This document shows, piece by piece, positions 1 to 11,755 of a DNA stretch of 64,000 nucleotides; the stretch's first letter is position 1, and every line of letters starts with the position of its first letter. The notes below the pieces were generated by a model. That model was not told where the DNA came from. It worked only from the letters and a program-made list of their open reading frames with translations, and ran no database searches. The stretch covers positions 8,816,001 through 8,880,000 of the forward strand of contig OX327694.1 of assembly GCA_946807835.1 (NCBI GenBank), in the 5' to 3' direction. The DNA is from Ailanthus altissimus (Eukaryota; Streptophyta; Magnoliopsida; Sapindales; Simaroubaceae). The position numbers and the translations under genes are program-made.

Positions 1-746
1 AAAAAGTCCTAAGAGTGTCCTTATATAGGTAACGAATGAAAATATGTTAAGTGTGACATCAATCTTCAATAATTTAGGCCAAAAACTCGTTCACCCACTT
101 CCAGCACCTTTTTGATAATGTAAATGATCGATGTAACCTTTTTGACTGACATAACAGTTGTAGAATTTTGTCGCTTCTTTTTATAAGCACCAGGTTCATG
201 CAAATTGGATGCGTATCCAATGAGATATGAGCACAATTCCAAAGATACATCAGATTTCGCCCAACAACCCTTTTACCCACTTGCAATACAATTTGGTCCA
301 TGATAACGGCAGATTTGGACTTTGCCATAAACATAAGAGTTATTGATAATTAAGTCATTATTTCATAGCTTTAATAATTATATCAATTGGGTACGTAGTT
401 TATGAGATATGACCTAAATACTTGAGTTAGATCAAGCTGAGCAGAAGTTGCAATCCAATTCTGTTATATCCCAATTCTGGCCCATAAAATGTTGAATTTG
501 GCTTCTCAACTATTCTTAAAATTTGAGTAAGATTGAGACATGTTACTCAAGGTTTAATAATTTCTTCATTTTAATTTCTACATTGAGAGTTACGTCTATT
601 TTACCTAAACCTGTGCAAATAACATTTATTAATCATAATTTAAGGAGAACACTTTATTTTAAGCTAAAAATACAAAAATACTAAAATTAGTAATATTAAA
701 TGGTGACTGAGTCTCTTAATAAATATGCATTTTTATGTGTTCATCA
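1..746 (-). repeat. Gyp1 LTR fragment (LTR head, minus orientation)
   Basis: This stretch is homologous to the Gyp1 LTRs at 21850-22568, 30045-30789 and 51700-52438; the shared landmark is the segment around 20-90 with the cttatatagg block. Its right end, ...gttcatca, is the LTR terminus (TGATGAAC on the minus strand). What follows (aagag...) is pararetrovirus sequence and not the polypurine tract seen beside 3' LTRs of this family, so this is a 5' LTR whose element runs off the window to the left, or a solo LTR. Seen directly by comparison within the window. The 86-codon minus-strand ORF in it is non-coding LTR sequence. Confidence 0.8.
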
Positions 747-1531
747 AAGAGCTCTACTATATTTAACAACACAAAAAAAATACAGTTAAAGCACTTAAGG
801 AAAAGCTCATCTACTTTCACCGCTTAATATACCATCTAGGGGCAAAAGATTTCTACAAACAGATGCAAGTAACCTCTTTTAGGGTAATACTTTGCTAGAA
901 GAACGAGTTGGTGTTATATATATTTGTAGATATAAAAGTTACAGTTTTAAATACTCAGAGCTTCACTACTTTTCCACCTTCAAAGAAATCCCTGGATTTA
1001 AAAAAGGTATTGAGAAGCTTCAAATCCAACTTATGTAACACTGTTTTCTTATTAAAGCAAATATGTCTACTTTCCCAAAATTCTTTAAGCCAACTTTTGA
1101 GATGGTAAGAATGGTTCTCCACACTCTCTTTTGATGTTAAATTCCTCAAAGGAACAAACAACATTCTAGTTGAATTCTTCTCTCGACCATCTAAACATTA
1201 GAAACCCTCTCACTTAACTTCTTAAACAATCTCCTCTTTCTATATAAGCAACTCACCCATCAACCATCTAATTCCCATATACCTACTTGAGTATCTATAG
1301 TTAATTCAATCCCACACTCTCCATCACAAAGCTGCTAAGTTAATGTTAAAGTACCAATTAAAAGCCATCCAAACCAAATGCCTATATGTTCTAAGTGGTT
1401 TAGGCATCCACCTTACATACCCTTTCATGACCTTGTTTATCGTAAAAGCATTTAAATGCCAATTCTTAGAATTCCTCCATTTTTATGGTACTTGACCAAT
1501 ATTCCATAGCAATGGAATTCTATATTAAAGA
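747..1531 (+). pseudogene. Endogenous pararetrovirus: RT/RNase H C-terminal part
   Basis: A frame-broken plus-strand coding relic. In sequence it shows an RNase H start with the catalytic aspartate context QTDASN (about 860-877), a conserved ICRYKS element (about 925-942), then a segment ending GTNNILVEFFSRPSKH followed by a stop (about 1150-1200), which is the usual end of the RNase H domain in Caulimoviridae and related retroelements. A further stretch to 1531 continues the polyprotein-like sequence. Frameshifts and stops make it non-functional. The left end abuts a Gyp1 LTR and the right end a copia LTR. The same virus-like sequence resumes at 13665. Caulimoviridae is inferred from this end plus the promoter and primer site at 16153-16498; a florendovirus-type virus is the best guess. 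Confidence 0.65.
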
Positions 1532-2999
1532 TGTTGAAATTTGTGATTAAGTGCCATCCTATTTTGTGTAAATATTTTATATTTATGCAATAAATATTTT
1601 ACTAAATCACTAATTATGTAATATATGGTAAGTTGCTTGTAATATTTCAGACACTATATGATTTAAAGGAGTTTAGACTAGGGCTAAAAGTTAGCAACGT
1701 TGAGAGTTATAATTGCTAAGAATTAACACTGTTAAGAGTTAGTAGGTTATACGAGTCAGCGAAATCTAAAGAGTTAGAGTCTTGTCTGAAATAGGATAAA
1801 GTCTTGAGGATATATTAGTAATGACATAAGGAGTCTCATAATATGAAGTGCATTGTTAAGTACTGGGGTAGCGCACTGGATCGAATGGTTCGATCTGGGA
1901 AGAGTTATTTTAGGGAGTCTTAGAAAACAGAAATTATTTTTGGGTTTCTCAAAAAAATAAATGAGAGAGAACCTAAGGAGTCTCAAAAAGCAGAAATTAT
2001 TTTAGGATCTTTTAGAAAGTTGACAGGGTTTAAGTGTTAAACCCAAGATGTTGACAAGTGGAAAGCAAAGACTTTCCACTTCATCCTCTAATTAGCTGCC
2101 ATATGTCATGCAAGGCATGAAAATGCCTTGAAATGGAATGACATGTGGCAAATCATTATCACCCATTAAAATTGTGAAATATTTGTTTAGTGGCCATTTA
2201 AATGCAAAAGCACAAAGCATTGTCATGCTTTAATTTTGGCCATTTCATAATTATAATGAATTGTCATGCTTTCATGCAAGTATGAGGTGGCTGTCATATA
2301 ATTGAATTTGAAGCATTACACCTCATGATGAAAGAATTTAGCCACTAAAAGTGTTTCTATTGGCTTATTTTGGTAGTAAAGATGGCTATATAAAGTGTCC
2401 TTTGTTCAATTGTAAATTATCAATCAAACAAGTAAAAGTTACAAAGTCAATAGTTAATTTAGCATTTGGCCGAGAGAAATTAGTATTAGAAATGGTGCTT
2501 ATGTGTCATTCTACTATTAATTATTTAATATTTATACAATAAATATTTCAAATAAAATCATTAATATTAAATATATAGAGTAAGATGCTTGCAACATTTA
2601 AGACATTGTATGGCCTGAAAGAGCTCAGATCTGGTCTAAAAAAGTTTAGACCAAGGATAAGAGTTAGAAATGCTGAGAGCTATAATTGTTAAGAGTTAGC
2701 ACTCCTAAGAGTTAATAGGTTATAAAAGTCAGCGAAATCTAAAGAGTTAAAGTCTTGTCTGAAATGATACAAAAACCCGAGGGTATACTAGCAATAATAT
2801 AGTTATAAAAAGTTGTAAATAGTGCTAAGAAATATCTTTGTGCAAGTATGTTTTCAAATGTTATATTCCTGATCTATTTTCACTGATGCATGTTTGTAGG
2901 TAAAAACCTTATTTAATATAGATCTGTGTATATCTATATCTGGATGATCCAGATAGTTAGTGTTTGCAAACTATGAGCTTAATGGAAGCTCGTATAGAC
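1532..2999 (+). repeat. Two degenerate copia LTR fragments, plus orientation
   Basis: Both fragments match the copia LTR at 9685-11724. The first begins at 1532 (tgttgaaattt..., degraded LTR start), follows the LTR head to about 1800, then jumps to the LTR segment equivalent to about 10790 onward. The second begins near 2477 and repeats the LTR head (agttagcactc, gtcagcgaaatc blocks shared by 1700-1780 and 2690-2750), ending at 2999 where an oppositely oriented LTR starts. Together they look like a recombined, internally deleted LTR pair. The small ORFs inside are not genes. Confidence 0.65.
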
Positions 3000-5069
3000 T
3001 GTTACTAGATCTAAGGCACGTGTGGGTGTATGCATGTGCTATTGTGTCTATTACCTAAATACATATCAAATATATATTTAAGTCTAGCGGAAGCGTGAAA
3101 CATGCAATAAATACAATATATTATCACATTAATATATTTATAGGATAGAGAACTCACCTCAACGTGTAATGTTATACACGTATTTTTTTAGAGTCCGCAT
3201 GGAGACCAACTGGTGTGCAGTTCTAGTCACCAACTCGACGGGCTTAGTGAGCTAGAACAACAACCCTATATATAGCCTAGGATTAACTGTTAATCCCCAA
3301 AATGGCTGATGTGTGATTTAATCCTTTTCTTTAAAAGGATAAGAGATGGAGAGTTTGAAGCAATTCACAATTGCTCCAATTGAAAGCATAGGAAAAATGA
3401 AACAATTTCATTTTCCCTCATTTTCCTTTTTTGTTTCTTCTTCTTCTTCTTCTTCTCCTTCTCCATTTCTTTTCTTTCTTTCTTGGGCAACCTTTGCCCC
3501 ACACATTGCACACCTCACTTTCTCTTTTTCTTTCTTCATATATATATATATAATATAATAATAATATAAAATATAACATAATATAATATATATTATATAA
3601 TATAATATAAAAAGGAGAGAGAGAATGATTATTTAACAATTAAATAATCATAGTGTAAAATGACCATTTTGCCCCTCATGATTAGTTACTAAGTTCACCC
3701 CCTAGTGGGTTCTACCAAATCCCACATTTGGGTAAACTCAACTGAGGGTCCACAATATGCTACGTGTCATAATATAATTAGTAAATAATAATAATTAATT
3801 AATTATTGTATTTAACACTTAAATACAGACACGCACGCATTTTCGTAGTAGTGCTTAATATTGCTGGATTAAACAATTTAATCTGGCATGATGCCCCAAT
3901 GCATAACGAATACATTTCATATCGTGGGACACCATAGGTCCTACACCTGATTCGTCAAATAGAACTATTCCATGAGTCCGTGAGCAATGCCCTACGCACA
4001 CGTCACGGATATATAAATTAGCACGTTAAACTATACAAACTGAGGTTACAACGCATACATATAGTCCTTTCGTCATGATATCCTGGATATGCGGGGATAT
4101 ATATTATCACTGTCAAATCCCCAGTGCTCATCCATGTCTTATCTCTAGACTTGTATCTCAATGAACAATATACGCAAACACTTTTGCCATATTGTTCTAT
4201 CCTGACTAAACTCTTTCTTGGGATGATTGCTTGTGGCGACAAGACTTTCTGAGATACAGTCTTGAAGCATCTAGATATCTAACTCCATATGGAAGCTGAC
4301 GGATCCCATATCTGTACACACTAGACTCTATAAGCATCGGACCATACCTAGCGACACCCAGCGGTCACACCATGAAAGGTCTGTGACATGCATGGAACCA
4401 AAGTATGGTAGATCACTTACAAGCCCACCATGGCGCTCAGATCAAAGGACCATGTATACTACTCAATTCAAGAGGACCCTCCATTGACGGCTTACATTGG
4501 GTGTCTATCAGAGGCCCTCGTGAGTCTATCCCATATCCAGTCCTAACTGAATATCCATATGTCAATACGAGCTCCAAGCTCACGGTCGACTAGGAACGAC
4601 CATCTATACCCTATAGGTACGACATATGCTGATCTATATATAAAGGTATCCACCGACAGACCCGTATCGACAGAAATAGATCAGGGATAATTATTCGAAA
4701 ACATACTTACGCAACTAGCATTTTCTGGCACCCAATTGCAACTCTTGCAACTATTCAGTTACTAGTATATTCCCAAGTCTATGTCCCATTATAGACAAGA
4801 CTCCAACTTTTGGATTAACTGAGTATTATAACCAGCTAACACTTAACTGTGCTAACATTTAGCAATTATATCTCTTAGTAAGGCTAATCATAAGCCCTTA
4901 TCTAAACTCCTTTAGATCTGATCCGAACTCATTCAGATCTGCAATGTCTGTAATGATACATACATAATACGATATATATGGGTATTAGCGATTTAATAGA
5001 AATGTACACTTGTATAAATACACAAGTATATGTACATTTAGGGATGACACGCAAGCACCGATCCTAACA
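3000..5069 (-). repeat. Copia LTR, minus orientation (inverted relative to element F)
   Basis: A near-complete 2.07-kb LTR. On the minus strand it starts TGTTAGGATCGG at 5069 and ends ...GATCTAGTAACA at 3000, giving TGTTA/TAACA ends. It aligns over its whole length, reversed, with the plus-oriented LTR at 9685-11724. The plus-strand copia leader follows directly at 5070 but no tRNA-Met primer site is present, so this LTR is flipped with respect to the element it borders. The five bases on either side (tagac and atagg) are not a clean target duplication. It contains A/T microsatellite-like DNA at 3540-3612 and a TTC-rich run at 3430-3470. Confidence 0.8.
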
Positions 5070-5099
5070 ATAGGCCTTCAGTGCTGAGAGTTATTTTTC

Positions 5100-5310
5100 C
5101 CAGCATTTGGGCGCTGGCGAGCCTGCGTTAAGGAGTGAGTTTCTGAAATTTGTGCCTAAGTTGTAAAGCGTCAGCGCCACAGCGCTGAGACATGAGTGCC
5201 GCAGCGCTAGAGGTTTGAACTCCTAGCGCTGCAGTGGTGAGTCGTGAGCACTGCAGCGGCGTATGTTAGCGCCACGGCACTGGGGGTTTGACCACCCAGT
5301 GTTGCTGTGA
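5100..5310 (+). repeat. GC-rich inverted-repeat block in copia leader
   Basis: A locally GC-rich block in an A+T-rich window, built of variants of GCGCxxCAGCGC. A perfect 10-base inverted repeat GCAGCGCTAG / CTAGCGCTGC lies at 5201-5210 and 5223-5232 with a 12-base loop. A second one, CACTGGG / CCCAGTG, lies at 5278-5284 and 5295-5301. The leader of copia D has an equivalent GC-rich block at 55780-55870. In LTR retroelements such leader hairpins commonly serve RNA packaging or dimerisation; that role is an inference here. Confidence 0.6.
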
Positions 5311-5796
5311 TGACAACTGGGTGTAGTAGCGGTGTACTATTCATTTAAACAGTAGCACATAAACAGTGAAATGTTAACTATTTACTGCTATAGTAAAAGT
5401 TACTGGTCACTGTTACAGTATTTTTGGAACTGTATTTTAAACAGTGTTTCAAAAATAATTTTACATGTGTAGATTTATGAGATGTAATAATAAAAGTTAT
5501 CAATCTACATTATAAATCAGACTTTATGAGATGTAGTGATAAAGAGTTATCAGTCTGCATTATAAACTAGAATTAATTATTCTATGCTGGTAACCACAGT
5601 GGAAGCCCTACTAGTGGGGGTTAGTTGTGCTTGCATAGAAAAATTAATTAATTGTGAATCACCCTTCCTATGAGTATGGAGACCATTGAAACAAAATCTC
5701 TCTTAATTAGATTAAAGAATATTATATTATGAGATAATATTTTATTCTGATCCGTTTTGTCAATATGGTGTTAAACGAGTCACGTCGGCCTTGTTC

Positions 5797-6089
5797 CAAT
5801 ATTGTTATAGCATGAGGGACTTGGTCGGTTGGGCTTAGACTATACCGGTTAAACATGAGATGAGGTAAATACATGCGAAAGTATTGCCCAATATTGCTAC
5901 AACATGAGGGTAGTATCGGTAGCATAGATTTGATTATTGACAAGTTAATTTGGAAGACAATTATCCAATATTGCTACAGCGTAAGGATAAAATGTATTTA
6001 GGATCAAAGGGAAGAGTTGCATGAGATTCAATTGATAAGTATTGTCTACCTGTTGGGTTTACAAAGACCAATATTGCTACAGCGTGAGG
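5797..6089 (+). repeat. Four spaced copies of a 21-base leader motif
   Basis: Variants of CAATATTGCTACAGCGTGAGG start at about 5797, 5889, 5966 and 6069 (spacings 92, 77 and 103). The antisense form recurs in copia D at about 55157, 55260, 55337 and 55428 with nearly the same spacings, and more weakly in copia E at about 20358-20630. Confidence 0.65.
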
Positions 6090-6639
6090 CCTGAGTAAAT
6101 TTCAATGGGATATACTTCCCGCTATATAGTTTAAAAAGTTTAAACTATCTTTTTTTCTGTTTGAGAGATTACCAGGATTATGTAAAGCAGTGGAAGGGCA
6201 TTTTAAATCAAAAATGTATAATTAGTATACTCATGATTTAAAACTTTCCATTAGCGATTTAATAACCATTCCTCTTACATCTCCCATTAAGTTTGGTCTG
6301 TTAAGAATAATGGCCATTACAAACCAGTTGGTGAGCATAATTGATGCAGTTTAACTCTAGGGTACTAGGAATTACTCTGATCGGTGGATGAATCACAGAA
6401 GTATTTTGGATTTATTATTTATTAGAATTTTCCATAAGGTAATTCTAATAACACCTCTCAGAGGATTGAACAGAGGGAGTGTGATCTTCTCTATTTAGGT
6501 CTTCATCTTTTACTCTAAGTATATCTGGTGAGACCAGATATATGATGAAAAGAAGAGGAGGCAGATACCTAATGTCAATCCTCAGAGCCAATATTTATCC
6601 AAAGATCAACAAGTGAGCGTGTAGATGGAAAGTGTTTCT

Positions 6640-7480
6640 AATACTGTAAGGTTGGGTATTGGAAATCCCTCTACCCTAGGAGCCTTATGAATATCAAAAA
6701 GACTCCCATAGGTTTGTGTTTGTCACACATAGACATTTCTAGGGTATAAGATGCTAGTTCAAGCTGGGTATGAGATACTGCATGTCCCTCTCATATTTGC
6801 AATATGTTGTAGGGAGTCAGACAAACTACAATGCAACAGCTTGTAGAAGTAAAGTTAAGAGTAGGAAATGGTGATTTCTTGCAGGTCCAAATTGTTAGAC
6901 AACTTGGCTTACTTCTTGTATGCAATTCAATAGTTGAATTGCATAATAAATATAATATTTTATTAGCTGAATGTCAGTTAATTAATCGACATTATATACA
7001 AAATTAGAAATGTCTGTAGATCAGAATCCTTAAATGATATGGAGCTGTTGTATTTAAATATAGGCCATATAGGCATGAGATGCTTATCCGTTTGGTTAAG
7101 GATAGTTAGATTCTTGATCTGACCATGAAGACTTAACCAGTTTATAAATAATGTTTTCACGGAGATGACCATAAATACTAGAATGTACGTCACATCCCTT
7201 TGATTAGATCGAGGTAGTGAGTACATTAATAGTAAGTTTTTCGTTTGTTTAAGGAAGAATGAGATTCTCACTCATTATAGTCCTCCGGGTAATCCATAAC
7301 ATAATGATGTTTTGAAAAAGAGGAATCGGACTTTATTAGATATTGTTCGATTGATAATGAATGTTACTGATCTATAACTGTGAGTATATGCTCCAAACAT
7401 AGCTGCTTATTAAATAGAGTTCCAGCAGAAGCTATTTGTAAGAGTTACTCGATAGGATAAACAACACCCAAGAGGCATAA
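6640..7480 (+). pseudogene. Copia element F: gag/protease/integrase remnant
   Basis: Plus-strand coding relic with many stops and frameshifts. Similarity to the GAG-pre-integrase region is visible around 7050-7110. A clear end-of-core integrase motif follows at about 7268-7370: SPPGNP then a stop, then HNDVLKKRNRTLLDIVR, equivalent to the conserved SPPGTPQHNG...RRNRTLLDMVR region of plant copia integrases. No reading frame longer than about 100 codons survives. It sits in the expected order: leader, this segment, RT. Confidence 0.6.
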
Positions 7481-9233
7481 GAATAAGTTCATTGTGTATC
7501 ATGTGAATTATATAGGATACTAGTTCTATGATTCAGAGAAGCAAAGTGTGTTCATTTCTCAGTAAACCATTATCCTTGAGGAAGAGTTTCTCATAGATCA
7601 TGAAAATCATAGAAATATTGAGCTTGGTGAAGTCAATCTAGAAATCAATGAACCAAGGATGAGAACTCAAGCTCAATTAAGCAATGGCCTTTTAGCACAC
7701 TCTCCAAGTGGTCGAAAAAGATGTCTAGGTTACCTTTTAGGTATGATGATGTTTGAAGGTGAACTTTGAGTTTTCTTGGTAAAAGAAAATCATCATTGAC
7801 CTATAAGGAGTTGATGTTGGACATCAATTCTAGAAGCAGCAAGAAGCTTTAAAAATAAAATTGACTCTATGCATCAAAATCAAGTTTGAGACTTGGTTAA
7901 ACTACCTGTGAGAATTGTTCTCATTAGTTGTAAAGAGTTTACAAAGAGGTAGTGGGAGCCAGATGGAAGGTAGAGACCTTCTAGGATCTTTTGTTGGTTT
8001 TAAAAAGGCAATCCTCAGTGATTCGGGATCAACTAAGAGGAAACCTTTTAACCAATATTGATTGCTAAAGTCGATTAGTATTTTATTGACTCTTGCAGCA
8101 TTTTATGACCTTGAAGTTTGGCAGATGAATGTAAATGATGGCATTTCAGAATGGATATCTCGAGTAAGAGATATTCATGGAACAGCCTGAAGATTTTACG
8201 TCCAGCCAGACTTCTGGTCCAGTGTGCATGAAAGGTCAGTGGGAGTATAATAGTCTTTTTGATGCTCTTTGTTGATGAACATACTAATAATTGGGAATGA
8301 TGTCAGTATGCTATAGTCAGTCAAAGTAACTTGTAAGAATGTTTTCATGAAGGATTTAGGAGAGGCTACCTTTATACTAGGTATAAAACTTTATAGAGAT
8401 AGAGTTAGGAAGCTGATAGGACTTTCCCAAATTATTTCACATCAATAGTGTCTGAAAGGTACGGTTTGTTAATTATGAGATAGTTAACGTTTCTAATAGA
8501 CCTGGTGTTCATATTTTGAGAAGAGTGTCTCTTCAGATGAAAGATGAGAAAGTTAGAGTGTCTGATGTATCAGATACATCATTTCTTCAGAGCTTGATGT
8601 ATGCTATGATGTGTTTGAGACCTGAGGTCAGCTTGACTGTAAGAGTTACGAGTGGGTTCCAGTCTGATTCAGGTGACCACCATTTGATGGTAGTCAAACA
8701 TATCCTGAGTTACCGTAGAGGTACAAAGGATAAGTTTCTCAAATATGGAGAAAGCAACTTACAAATGAGAAGATGCACGGAGTCAGACTTCTAGTTTGAC
8801 CTAGATGATAGATAGTCTACATATAGGAATGTGCTCATTCTCATTAGTACTAAGTGAGTTAAAATTGTACCAAATTGGGAGTCACTGCTAATTTATAAGT
8901 AAGCAGCAGAAGCAGCAGTGAGGATCCGTAGGTTTTTCGCTGGACTTGGAAGAGTTCCAAGACAGATGGATTCTATCCCATAAGTTTGCGATAAAACTAA
9001 GTCATTGAACAAGCCAAGGTGCCAAGAAGACACCAACGCTCTAACCATGTTGAGAAGAGTCTCACATGACTAGAGGAATCTTGGATTAAGGAGATGTGAT
9101 TATTTGTAGAACTATTCTATAAATAATTTAGTGGACCCACTTTTTAAGGCCATGACTCTTAAAGTGTTTATGAAACACGTAGAGACGATGTGTATCAAAT
9201 GCCATCAAAATGAAACTAGAGCAAGTGGGAGAT
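7481..9233 (+). pseudogene. Copia element F: integrase C-term, RT and RNase H remnant
   Basis: RT homology starts near 8060 (LASF/LTLAAFYDLEVWQMNV, equivalent to the plant copia AAYYDFEVWQMDVKTAFLNG block) and includes the catalytic-site region LFVDDILIIGNDVS... in altered form around 8262-8310, then a long stretch FMKDLGEATFILGIKLYRD at about 8344-8400. The 92-codon ORF at 8516-8794 corresponds to the RNase H linker (SLMYAMMCLRPEV, then DHHLMVVKHILSY). The end of RNase H lies at 8900-9200, followed by the polypurine tract. Stops and indels inactivate it. The region 7481-8050 is integrase C-terminal sequence too decayed to assign in detail. Confidence 0.75.
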
Positions 9234-9818
9234 TGTTAGGGTCAGTGCTTACGTGGCATCCCTGAATGTATATATACTTATGTATTTATACAAGTGTACA
9301 TTTCCATTAAATCGCTAATACCCATATATATGGTACTATGCATGTAACGTTATAGACATTATAGATTCTTGGCACCCATAGGTTTTTCGCTAGACTTGGA
9401 AGAGTTCCAAGACAGATGGATTCTATCCCATAAGTTTGCGATAAAACTAAGTCATTGAACAAGCCAAGGTGCTAAGAAGACACCAACGCTTTAATCATGT
9501 TGAGAAGAGTCTCACATGACTAGAGGGATCTTGGATTAAGGAGATGTGATTATTTGTAGAACTATTCTATAAATAATTTAGCGGACCCACTTTTTAAGGC
9601 CATGACTCTTAAAGTGTTTATGAAACACGTAGAGACGATGTGTATAAAATTCCATCAGAAATGAAACTAGAGCAAGTGGGAGATTGTTAGGGTCGGTGCT
9701 TACGTGGCATCCCTGAATGTACATATACTTATGTATTTATACAAGTGTACATTCCCATTAAATCGCTAATACCCATATATATGGTACTATGCATGTAACG
9801 TTATAGACATTATAGATT
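8929..9818 (+). repeat. 450-bp tandem duplication across the copia 3' LTR junction
   Basis: Sequence starting taggtttttcgct at 8929 is repeated from 9379 with period 450 and few differences. Each copy spans the end of RNase H, the polypurine tract (caagtgggagat) and about 130 bases of LTR head (TGTTAGGGTC at 9234 and 9685). An 11-base linker (9368-9378) joins the copies. The LTR therefore appears to begin twice; only the second start leads into a full LTR. Confidence 0.9.
9674..9684 (+). other. Polypurine tract of copia element F
   Basis: The purine-rich AAGTGGGAGAT lies directly before the LTR start TGTTAGGG, the standard second-strand primer position of plant copia elements. An identical tract at 9223-9233 precedes the duplicated LTR head. 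Confidence 0.8.
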
Positions 9819-11724
9819 TGAAGGAGTTCGGATCAGATTTAAAGGAGTTTAGATAAGAGCTCATAGTTAGCCAAGCTGAGAGATATAAATGCTAAATGTT
9901 AGCACAGTTAAGTGTTAGCTGGTTATAATACTCAGCAGATCCAAGAGTTGGAGCCTTGTCTATAATGGGACATAGACCTGAGAATATACTAGTAACTGTA
10001 TAGTTACAAGAATTGCAATTGGGTGCCAGAAAATACAAGTTGTGCAAGTATGTTCTCGAATAATTATCCTTGATCTATTTCTGCCGATGTGGATCTGTCG
10101 GTGGATACCTTTATATATAGATCAGCATATATCGTACCTATAAGGTATAGATAGTCGTTCCTAACCAACCGTGAGTTTAGAGCTCGTATTGACATATGGG
10201 TATCTAGTTGGGACTGGATATGGGATAGACTCACGAGGGCCTCTGATAGACATTCAATGTAAGCCGTCAATTGAGGGTCTTCTAGAGTTGAGTAGTATAC
10301 GTGGTCCTTTGACCAGAGTGCCGCAGTGGGCTTGTAAGTGATCTATCATACTTTGGTTCCATGCATATCACAGACCTTTCACTGGGTATTGCTGGGTATG
10401 GTCCGATGCTTATGGAGTCCGGTACGTATAGATATGGGATCCGTTAGCTCCCATATGGAGTTAGATATCCAGATGCTTCGAGACTATATCTCAGAAAGTC
10501 TTGTGGCCACAAGCAATCATCACGGGAAAGAGTTCCTCTATGGTGGAACAATATGGCAAAGGAGTTTGTGCATATTGTTCAGTGAGATACAAGTCTGGAG
10601 ATAAGACATAGATGAGCACTGGGGATTTGACAGTGATAATCTATATCCTTGCACATCCAGGATATCATGACGGAAGGACTATACGTATGCGTTGTAACCT
10701 CAGCTTGTATGGTTCAACACACTAATTTGTATATCCATGACGTGTGCATTGGGCATTGCTCACAGACTCATAGAATAGTTCTATTTGACGAATCTGGCGT
10801 AGGACCTAGGGAGTCCGGATATAGAGTGTACTCGTTGTGCACTGGGGCAGCGTGCTCGATTAAATTGTTTAATCCAAGAATATTCAGCACTACCACGAGA
10901 ATGTGTGTGTGTGTGTATTTAGGTGCTAAATACAATAATTAGTTAATAATTATTATTTACTAATTATATTATGACACGTAGCATATTGTGGACCTTCAAT
11001 TGAGTTTACCCAAGTATGGGATTTGGTGAGACCCACCAAGGGTAGACTTGATAAATATTCATAAGGGGCTAAATGGTCATTTTTTATTTTAATTATTTAA
11101 TTGTTAAATAATCAAATATCTCTCTTTTTATATTATATAATATATTATTATTTATGTTATATATATTATATATATATATATATATAAAAAGAAAGAAAGA
11201 GAGCAAGTGTGTGATTTGGGGCATTTGATGCTCGAGAGAGAAAAGAGAGGAAATAGAGAGAAAAGAAGAAGAAGAAGAGAAAACAAAAATAGGAAGAGGA
11301 GGGAAAAATGATATTGTTCCATTTTTTCCTATGCTTCAAATTGGAGCAATTGTGAATTGTTTCAAATTCTCCATTTCCTTATCCTTTTTAAAAAAAGGAT
11401 GAAAAACACACTCCGACCATTTTAGGAATTAAGAGTTAATCCCGGGCTGAATATAAAGCTGCTGTTCTAGCTTACCGTGTTGGTGACTAGAACTGCAAAT
11501 GAGTTGGTCTCCATGCGGACTCCAGAAAAAACACGTGTATAACATTACACATTTTGGTGAGTTCTCTATCTTACTTATATATTAATACGATTAATAAATA
11601 TTATTTATTGTGTTTATTGCATGTTTCACACTTCTGTTGGACTTAAATTCGTATATGATACGTATTTAGGCAATAAACACAATTGCACATAGATATACCC
11701 ACACGTATATTAGATCCGTCGACA
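9685..11724 (+). repeat. Copia element F 3' LTR, plus orientation
   Basis: A 2.04-kb LTR starting TGTTAGGGTCGG after the polypurine tract and ending near ...GATCCGTCGACA. It matches the inverted LTR 3000-5069 and the copia D LTR 55993-58138 across its length. It contains an AT microsatellite (11155-11190) and a purine-rich stretch (11225-11310). The ORFs at 10338-10604 and 10649-10942 are chance frames within it: the same positions are closed in the other LTR copies. Confidence 0.85.
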
Positions 11725-11755
11725 AATGGTAGCCAGCCTGAAGGGTACAAGGATG

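Larger units (their letters stand above)
5070..6640 (+). other. Copia element F: 5' leader, non-coding
   Basis: A long untranslated leader corresponding to 54741-55978 of copia D (minus strand) and 20230-21014 of copia E. It begins with a GC-rich hairpin-forming block (5100-5310), then carries a roughly 21-base motif repeated four times (5797-6089), then a run of A+T-rich sequence. No primer binding site is found at its start. The gag gene expected after it cannot be followed clearly; only scattered similarity remains to about 6900. The minus-strand ORF at 5722-5943 is its antisense shadow. Confidence 0.6.

Noticed and set aside
3346..3639. ORFs on both strands with Ser- or Arg/Lys-rich runs
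   Set aside because: Produced by a TTC-type simple repeat and an AT microsatellite within a copia LTR.
2995..5074. Target-site duplication around the minus-oriented LTR
   Set aside because: The flanks tagac and atagg do not match, so a simple solo insertion is not supported.
5797..6089. CRISPR-like array of spaced 21-base words
   Set aside because: Eukaryotic retroelement leader. The words are degenerate, the spacers are homologous between copies, and no cas genes are possible in this context.
10338..10942. Plus-strand ORFs of 88 and 97 codons
   Set aside because: Within the copia 3' LTR; the homologous positions in the LTRs at 3000-5069 and 55993-58138 are not open.
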